DNA of 64,000 nucleotides from Blastomyces gilchristii SLH14081 (taxonomy: Eukaryota; Ascomycota; Eurotiomycetes; Onygenales; Ajellomycetaceae): NCBI RefSeq assembly GCF_000003855.2, contig NW_003101659.1:27475-91474 (forward strand), read 5' to 3'. The position numbers and the translations under genes are program-made. Positions 57,166 through 64,000 of this stretch are shown one piece after another. The notes under the pieces are model-generated. The model did not search any database. It was given only the letters and a program-made list of their open reading frames with translations, and was not told the origin of the DNA. Numbering within the stretch: position 1 is the stretch's first letter; each line of letters starts with the position of its first letter.

Positions 57166-58902
57166 ATGACACCCAGTCAGGATTGGAACTCATGCTGTCC
57201 TCCATCTCAGCCTCAGCTAGCCCTTGCCTTGGCTATTGTCAAGTCGAAGCCTTCAAATACCACGATAAAAGGTCTATTCTATCCGGACTGTCTTTCTACC
57301 TTACAGAATCCCAAATAGAGCAAGCAGCCTTTGCTAATGGTGTTATTTAGATCATATTCTCAAAATTCGACGGCACATCCAAAACGGCAAAGCATATCAT
57401 GCCCCTGAATTGCCAGAGAAACATCTAGACAGTATAACTTTCTGGCGGGAAGCATATGAGATGTCAGAGTCTGCCCAAAGCAAGCTTCTCGACAAAATAT
57501 ACGAGTTAGAGCAACGAAATGCGGCCCTCCTTCTCAAGGGCGGGGAGTCCAATGCTTCTGAAACCAATGCGCCTAGGACGAAGAGGAAAATTAACGGTGA
57601 TGGAGATTCAACAGTACTGAGCCATGCGCAAAAGAGGGCCAAAACCACGAAGAATGGAAGACTGAATACATCTCGGCCTCAGAGCAAGGACTTTTTGAGT
57701 GGTACGGCGGATGAGCTTGGATTTTCAGAGAGTGATATACTTTCCTTTCCATTAATCCTTCTTTATGCACTGATACTGATAGTATCGAAGTTTCAACTCC
57801 GTTTCTGAGGCATTTCCATGCACTCCAAAAGCAGCTACAGAGAAAGATTAACCACGAAGCTCTTGTGTCTCTTTCCGTGGGCCTATGTGAAGCGATTGAC
57901 ATAACCATTCGGTCGAGAATAGGAGACAAACGCACCAGATCGAATGTTTCAGTTAAGCAAAAGACATTGCAGCCACGCGAGCCTGGTTTACAGCATGTTT
58001 TAAAGGGAATCTGTCCTTCATATCCTTTGCTCCTACAGACCTTGAACAAATTGTCCGATAGTGACGACGCAGGCTCCGGTATTGGGGTGCTAACCTACCA
58101 CATAATCCAGCTTTTCCAGAAAACTCTCGGTCATATGCATCAGTATATAATTTCAAAAGGAAAAGAAAGCATAGCACAAGGAATACCCGCCGGCAAAAAG
58201 GGCAAGCAACGGTCTAAGACGAAAATGACGAAGACACCGGCTAGCCCATTGATCACATCAGACGAGGAATTAACTTTAAACCTCTTCAGCCATTTTCTCG
58301 CCAGTATGATCCTCTCACTCAATCCCGTCAAACCGCAAGAGAATAGTTTACTAGAAGGATTTTTATTTTCCATTCTAGAAAAAGTGGGTAGGACACTGTG
58401 CCTTTTCGTGTTCAAAGAATTATATTCCAATTCCGACCTCCGTTTGAATCCTGCTAAACTCCCCATGCCGGGTAACTTCGATAAAGAGTACCCTGCCAGG
58501 GGAGAAATGGCAATTGCCCAACGCGCGGCGGAATGCGAAGCTAGGCATCTAATCTGGATTCTTGAAAGGGCAATAGCATTCACAGACCAATTTGAACGCC
58601 CTAGCGATGTGATAAATGGTGATTTGGTTCTGCCTGAAACAACTCTACCTAAGGGGCCGCCGTCCGAGGGAATACTGCAGCGCGCAAAAACTAAGTTGCA
58701 AAATACTCTTTTGAAAGGGATCTTCGGGGAAAACGAGCCCAAATTTAGGGATTCCTTGAAAGTGCCGGAGAAGCCGTCTTATTCTCTACCAGAGGTTTCG
58801 TCTGGCCGTTCGTTTGATTCAGCTGCAACAGACCCTGCTGAGTGGTTTACACAAGAAGTTTGGCGCTTAATTGGGTGGGACGTGTTGCTTGATGAGAAGT
58901 GA
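57166..58902 (+). CDS. Unrecognised 532-residue fungal protein
   Basis: I do not recognise the family. Three exons are proposed: 57166-57271, 57351-57731 and 57791-58902. The N-terminus (MTPSQDWNSC, then SNTTIKDHILKIRRHIQNGK) leads to a short coiled coil (EAYEMSESAQSKLLDKIYEL), a basic NLS-like stretch (TKRKINGDGD, QKRAKTT), and a helical C-terminal domain of about 370 residues (LRHFHALQKQLQRKINHEAL, YHIIQLFQKTLGHMHQYI, WFTQEVWRLIGWDVLLDEK). A lysine-rich loop (KKGKQRSKTKMTK) interrupts it. The all-helical, nuclear-like composition suggests a chromatin or DNA-repair partner, but this is a guess. The acceptor of exon 3 is the least certain join. Confidence 0.65.
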
Positions 58903-59263
58903 ATGTTGAAGGGAATGATGTGGTCCAAGCCCGATCTGTACTGCCCACGGTCGCCATGTTTTTGAAAGTTTGATTCTTTTATTTTTATGCATTGATTCAG
59001 CAACATTTCTGTTGTGATTCAGTGAGTTTTTTACAGCTGTATTATTTCTACATTCGCTATTATCACAGTTCCTATCTTGATATCTGTGGGAAGACGAAAT
59101 GTCAGGATGCCGAATGTCCGGCATTCTGATTATGACTGGAAGGACTTTCTGTCAATTTGACGTGGCATATCTATATACTTATCCTATCTAATGATACTCC
59201 AAACCATATTGCCTACGCAACAAGTTTTACTTTTCCGTACTTCTTGGAACTATGATCTTTCTC
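58903..59263. other. Short intergenic between convergent genes
   Basis: About 360 bases; it contains a near-palindrome AATGTCAGGATGCCGAATGT...CCGGCATTCTGA (59098-59130), possibly a terminator-like hairpin. Confidence 0.35.
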
Positions 59264-60563
59264 CTAGCTCTCAAGATTTAGAATCTTGACAGCATTGCCT
59301 CCCAAAATGGCCTTTGCAGTATCCGACTCAGCTCCGAAAGCGCCATCGATAACTCTCTGGTTCATCACGACACTCAGCCATTGCTTATCCTTACCATCAA
59401 GGGGAGGGAAAAAGGGGTGATCGGTTCCTGATATGCCAAAGTCATGAGATATGAACTTTTTTTTACAGAAAATAACGGCGTAGGACGTATATAATGGTGA
59501 AGGGTTTTAATTTATGCAACTTACCAAATAGAACTCGATCCACAGACCCTGCCCCATGCACAGCAGCCCTCAGTCCCGCCTCCCCGTAAATGACAGCATC
59601 CAGATAAATATTCTGATTCAGTACATCCCATAAGCTCTTCTTTGGCCCAGCAACATTCCCCCCGTTCGCGAGAAATTTCCTCTCATGGGCAACGCAACTT
59701 TCAATCCTGCCCGCTAGGAACGGCAGCGTACCACCAGAATGGGCCAGCAGGATGCCCAACTTCGGAAACCGATCAAATACACCGGCCAGGTACATTCTCG
59801 TTACCGCAATTGTGGTTTCTAGGGGAAACCCTAACGCGAGCGGCAGCACATGGCCATAGCGCTCCACGGTTTCATCGCCACCAAAGGCGGCATTGGGTAG
59901 CCCGTAATGCGGATGCAGGAATAGGAGCGTCCGGGTCCTTTCCAACGCCGCCCAGACCGGATCGAGCGCTGGATCGTCCAGTCCACTTCCTAGTCCCGAC
60001 GTGCCCATGATGACGCCACGGATAAACATCAACGATGCAAGACGGGATATCTCGTTCACGATGGCATTTGGATCCGGCGCGCTGAGGGGTAATGCGCCAA
60101 AGGCAAAAAGCGAATAGAACTCGTTCAACGGCAATGTTTCGCCAGTACTACTGCTATTCCTCTTCGCTTCCGCCTTTGCATTTTGCTCAGCACATATGCT
60201 CTCCAGATCGTTATTGATCCTCTCTGCCCAACGACACGCGTCTTGCGCAGGGAGAAAATCCAGCCATGGATTCGCGAGGGATATCACGCTTGTGGTGATG
60301 TTGTGCTTGCGCATGAATGCAAGTTTGAGGCTGATGTCTGAGTAGCTGGAGTCGACGGGACGGCCACGCTTCTCTTTCGGGATGGAGGGGCTGTCATCTG
60401 AAGAGAGGATGATGAGGCGTGCGGGGCTACCATCCGGGGGGTCGTAGATGTATGGTACCGTTGTGCGCGAGCGGAGGAGGCTGAGGTAGGAGTCTGGATA
60501 GACATGGGTGTGAATGTCAATAATTGGGTACACGGGCATTTGCCCTTCATTTGCTTCTGTCAT
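59264..60563 (-). CDS. ACMSD-like amidohydrolase (decarboxylase type)
   Basis: This is a metal-dependent TIM-barrel decarboxylase of the aminocarboxymuconate-semialdehyde decarboxylase (amidohydrolase 2) type. Exons 60563-59525 and 59427-59264 give 400 residues. The N-terminal metal motif is IIDIHTHVYPDSY (HxH at about 18-20). FLHPHYGLP supplies the barrel His, LLAHSGGTLPFLAGRI the next, and splicing restores VLFGTDHPFFPP with the metal Asp. Members act on ACMS, 2,3-dihydroxybenzoate, isoorotate or 5-carboxyvanillate; the substrate cannot be read. A Ser-rich insert sits at about 140-148. Confidence 0.88.
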
Positions 60564-61533
60564 GGCCTTTTGTGAGAGTTCGGTAGTTGAGTGATGTAGG
60601 GAGCTTCCTGAGATTTTTGGTTCAAGTGTGTGTCTTTGAATTTCCAGCTTGGTGGAGGGGTAACTATAGCATGGATATGTATTTCATCAAGAATTACATG
60701 CCATTGATAACTCATGTGCAGCGCACGCAAGAAAGGTTTGGTTTACGTGGTGACGAGCAGCTCTAACTTGAGTGCTCGTACGAAGTGTTCTAAAAATGTC
60801 CCTAAATCGAATCCCCCATCTCCGGGGGGATATCCTTAACACACCCTACAGCGTCTTCCAGACACACCCATTAAATACCGGGCGATAGGTAAGGAGGGAA
60901 CCCTAACCATGCCTAACGGTCCGGCGTGTGTCTAGTTAAGCTCTAGGGGCTTCTTTTAGCGGCACCGCTAAAATGCGGGAGGTGGGGCAACTTCCAGTGA
61001 TAAAGATAAGCTTCCGGTGCCAAGAAATGGTATCGCGTCAGGCGACCCTGGAATCCGGCTGTTTGTATCGTGATAATGAGACGAAATGTGGAAAGGGACA
61101 TCGAAGTTGCGCGTGTCGTTCTCTTCGTAGGCGCTGTACTGCACCTGGAGAATTTCTACACATGTAATATAATTGTCGTTGGGGGATTTGTGCAGGGTGA
61201 ACCGTGTCCCGGCCGACAAATCCTGCATAAAATTGGCACTGGCGTTACATCCGGTGCTTATACCTGTGAGACTTGAATGGCAAGGTTAACAACACCAAAA
61301 TCTGCTCTCAGTGATCGCATTTATTCATCTACTTTTACCAGCTTCTACTACAGAAGAGTACTCTCTGTTCTCGCTCGAATCATAGCATTACCACACCTGC
61401 TTTGCTTTGGCACTGTCTCTTCTACCCAGTGCAGGCAGGGTTTGATCCTCTCCATCAGTAAGTACCCCACTCACTTCTCACAATCCGACGACTGACACAG
61501 GGAGAATTGCTGTGAGGAAGGGCTGTCAGGAAT
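60564..61533. other. Divergent intergenic region
   Basis: About 970 bases between divergent starts of the ACMSD-like and oxygenase genes. Short shadow frames only; no clear motif. Confidence 0.5.
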
Positions 61534-62681
61534 ATGTCTCCCATCCAGGAATGCAATCCTATTTCAGAAGGAGTCTCCAAAGATGACTTGGTCATTCCTG
61601 TAAGCCTGCCTCTAAATCTGCCGCCGTCAAAAATTCCTGAAATACTCGTGAAAGTCAGATTAGCTAATAGAGCTATACCCACAATCCGATTTCCTAGGTG
61701 ATCGACTTTGAACCCTATCTTACTGGTACCCCAGCCGACAGACATGCCGTGGGAATTTCCATAACAAAGGCCTTCAAAACGTCGGGATTCTTATACTTGA
61801 AAAACCACGGAATTCCTCCATCGATTGTGAAGAATATCTTCAACACATCTGCTGGATTCTTTGGAAGGCCACGGCCTGAAAAGGACAGTTTAGCATGGAC
61901 AACCGCGCAAGCGAACAGGGGTTATACGGCCATGGGCCGGGAGAAAGTCACCCAGTCCTCCGACATGGACGAGATCAAGAAGATGAGGGAAACAATCCCC
62001 GATTTAAAAGAGAGCTTTGAGATCGGCCGTGAAGATGAAGAGGGGTGCCCGAATCAATGGCCCGACAAGATAGATGATCAAGGAAGGGTGTTCACGGAGA
62101 TCATGAGAGCATTCTTCCTGACATGCAAAGAGCTACATATCAAGATTATGCGCGCCATAGCCCTAGGCATGTGTCTTCCCGAAAGCTTCTTCGACGAGTA
62201 CACCGACGCTGGGGATAACACGTTGAGACTCTTGCATTATCCATCCGTTCCCAAATCCGTTTTCAGGGACAATGAGGGCCAAGTTCGCGCGGGGGAGCAT
62301 AGCGACTACGGGTCTATTACGCTACTTTTCCAGGATGCCCGGGGCGGTCTGCAAGTCCGATCTCCCAAGGGAACCTTTATCGACGCTGTCCCAATTGCCG
62401 ACACCATTGTGATAAATGCTGGCGATTTGCTCGCGCGGTGGGCCAATGATCAGATCAAAAGCACGCATCATCGAGTTGTGGAACCTCCTCCAAGGCAAGG
62501 AGGTGATGAGAATTCAGACGTATATCCGGCGCGCTATAGTGTGGCCTATTTTTGTAACCCCAATTTCCACAAATTTATCGAGGCGATTCCTGGTACGTTT
62601 GGCGGTGAGCTGGGGGCGAAGAAGTATGAAAGGATCAATTCGGGAGAGTATCTTGTTCGGAGGCTCACGGAGACGTATTGA
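61534..62681 (+). CDS. 2-oxoglutarate/Fe(II)-dependent oxygenase (isopenicillin N synthase-like)
   Basis: A non-haem iron oxygenase with DIOX_N and 2OG-FeII_Oxy domains. Exons 61534-61599 and 61698-62681 give 349 residues; splicing restores DLVIPVIDFEPYL. The N-domain has SGFLYLKNHGIP, and the catalytic domain has LRLLHYPSVP, HSDYGSITLLFQD (HxD iron site), STHHRVV (third His) and ARYSVAYF (RxS 2OG site), all intact. This class includes gibberellin- and flavone-type oxygenases and fungal metabolic enzymes; the substrate is unknown. The neighbouring ACMSD-like gene gives no firm pathway. Confidence 0.9.
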
Positions 62682-64000
62682 TATCTTGGAGTTATTCTCA
62701 CTCCCGAGGTCTAAGTACAATGACCATGACCCAAATAGGATGAGGAGTCTTTCGATTCCCTATTAGCTCGGAATTAAGCGATTTGTATTTCGTCTTGCTG
62801 GGGAACTGGTGTCAACAACCTAGTTAATTTGGCAGTGTTTTTTGTGAGTGATTATTTCTGCTATGTTTGCGGATGACATTGGTGCCGCGATTACTCGGGT
62901 TCAACATTAACATGCCACAAACAAAGTGAAATTCTGTGGCCTAGAGAATGGTTTCCGGCTCTGGCTTTATTCTTCAATCTCCATTTATTAGTCCTCAAAA
63001 GTTGAAGATGTTATGATAAAGAGTTCCATTCGTCAATATGTGTTGTCCTCAAACTTTTGTCTCCACCACGCCCTGGCCCCGGAATATCTAGTGGATATTC
63101 CGATAGTGGTGAAATCGGCGCCAAGCCATTGATCTCGTTCCGTCCAAGATACGGCCAGCATCAGAGCGGCATGCGCTCCGTTGGTTTTTTGTCCGCTCGC
63201 ATCCGTCCCATCCCTCTAGGTATCCGAAATAGCTCGTCAGATAATTATAAAACTCGCCCTAAAGGATAACCAGCTTGACACTTTTAAAATTATCTGAACG
63301 GCTCGAAATTATGAAGGACGAATGAATAAATACCTCAGCGCATCCATCGAAAAATAATACCATACCTCAATTAAATGTGTACGGCAGGGCCTACCTTGGT
63401 ACAGAGTACAGTACATACATTTCTACCATTGTTGAGGTTCCAAGGTCCGCAAGCACAAAGAAGCTTCGGCGGCTATAGTCGGCTCTCTTCGGTCGGAATA
63501 TCAAGCCGGGGTCGCGCCTAAGTGCGGGCTTGCGGCCGGTGACGTACGGAATAATTACAGATCAACAACTGTATCCAGCACATGCTTGTATATATCGCGA
63601 AATGTTGATACACCGTGGGGTGATGGGAGTGATACCAGGCGCTTCGGGAAATGGGTGCAGAGCCAGATGGCAATGGGGCAATTGTTACGAATACTCGTCC
63701 TTCGTTTAGTATTCAAATTGAAGATTTGACATTATGCTGATCCCGCTGGAAACAGCCTTATTCTAGTAAGTATGTTAACTCCATCTTTGTCCCCAAGATA
63801 TGGCGGAGAATCACCGCAAGGAGCTGACTGACTCCTGGCCAATAGGAAGTTACAAGACGTTAGTTTAAGCATGAGGCTGCAAGGGGACGCTAGACAAAAC
63901 ATAGTTAGAGGATCGATTTAGCCTCAACGCCCGGATCTTTCTGCAGCCCAAACGAGCCAAGCCGCCTTGAGATAACCGGCTGGCATCGGCTGACGCTTTG
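62682..64000. other. Intergenic to window end, nothing recognised
   Basis: GC-balanced DNA with short shadow frames. It has a GTACAGAGTACAGTACATAC stretch near 63400. A gene beyond the window could have its promoter here. Confidence 0.5.

Noticed and set aside
1..64000. CRISPR array, prokaryotic operons or a secondary-metabolite cluster
   Set aside because: No regular spacer-repeat array; genes are spliced eukaryotic housekeeping genes. The ACMSD-like and oxygenase genes are adjacent, but no PKS, NRPS, terpene synthase or transporter accompanies them.

Overview
The window looks like a piece of an ascomycete (Eurotiomycete, probably Onygenales-like) nuclear genome. The genes are split by short introns with GTATGT-type donors. 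The gene set is typical filamentous-fungal (OHCU decarboxylase, OAC1, SWD2, PTM1, NCS2/CTU2, DCP2, CAF17, a cwf23-type DnaJ protein). Gene-rich, GC-balanced DNA alternates with AT-rich, CpG-poor repeat blocks. No operons, CRISPR arrays or prokaryotic signals are visible. The order assignment is inference from gene content and isochore structure.

Layout. 1-11,400 is an AT-rich repeat block whose history can be read directly. A hAT-like MITE was split by a second TIR element with a 3-bp TAA duplication. That element was split by a 6.1-kb Ty3/gypsy LTR retrotransposon (minus strand, AGACT duplication). The gypsy element was in turn hit by a young tRNA-derived SINE (15-bp duplication). The repeats are mutated by C-to-T changes, mostly at CpG and CpC. 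11,700-20,300 holds an OHCU decarboxylase (uric acid degradation), an unrecognised two-TM protein and a PhoD-type phosphatase pseudogene. 20,400-22,000 is a second AT-rich block. 24,100-62,700 is a dense gene island.

The gene island, in order: a WDR44-like WD40 protein; SRP9/21; ribonucleotide reductase small subunit (RNR2); a secreted GH16 glucanase; a small TIR element; a broken SMI1/KNR4 gene; the OAC1 mitochondrial carrier; SWD2; a DUF1308 protein; the PTM1 7-TM Golgi-type protein; NCS2/CTU2; a DUF4112 protein; DCP2; CAF17/IBA57; a DnaJ-RRM splicing factor; an orphan 532-residue protein; an ACMSD-like amidohydrolase; and a 2-oxoglutarate/Fe(II) oxygenase. Several neighbours are divergent and share a promoter (OAC1/SWD2, PTM1/NCS2, DUF4112/DCP2). 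There is one 100-base assembly gap at 28,213-28,312.

The genes are mostly unrelated housekeeping functions, not a cluster. The most informative features are the nested mobile elements with their duplications, the unusual mutation signature, two pseudogenes inside otherwise intact DNA, MCB-like boxes in all three RNR2 introns, and a UaY-like site in front of the OHCU decarboxylase. Exon coordinates were derived by hand from splice consensus, reading frame and family similarity; no alignment was run.
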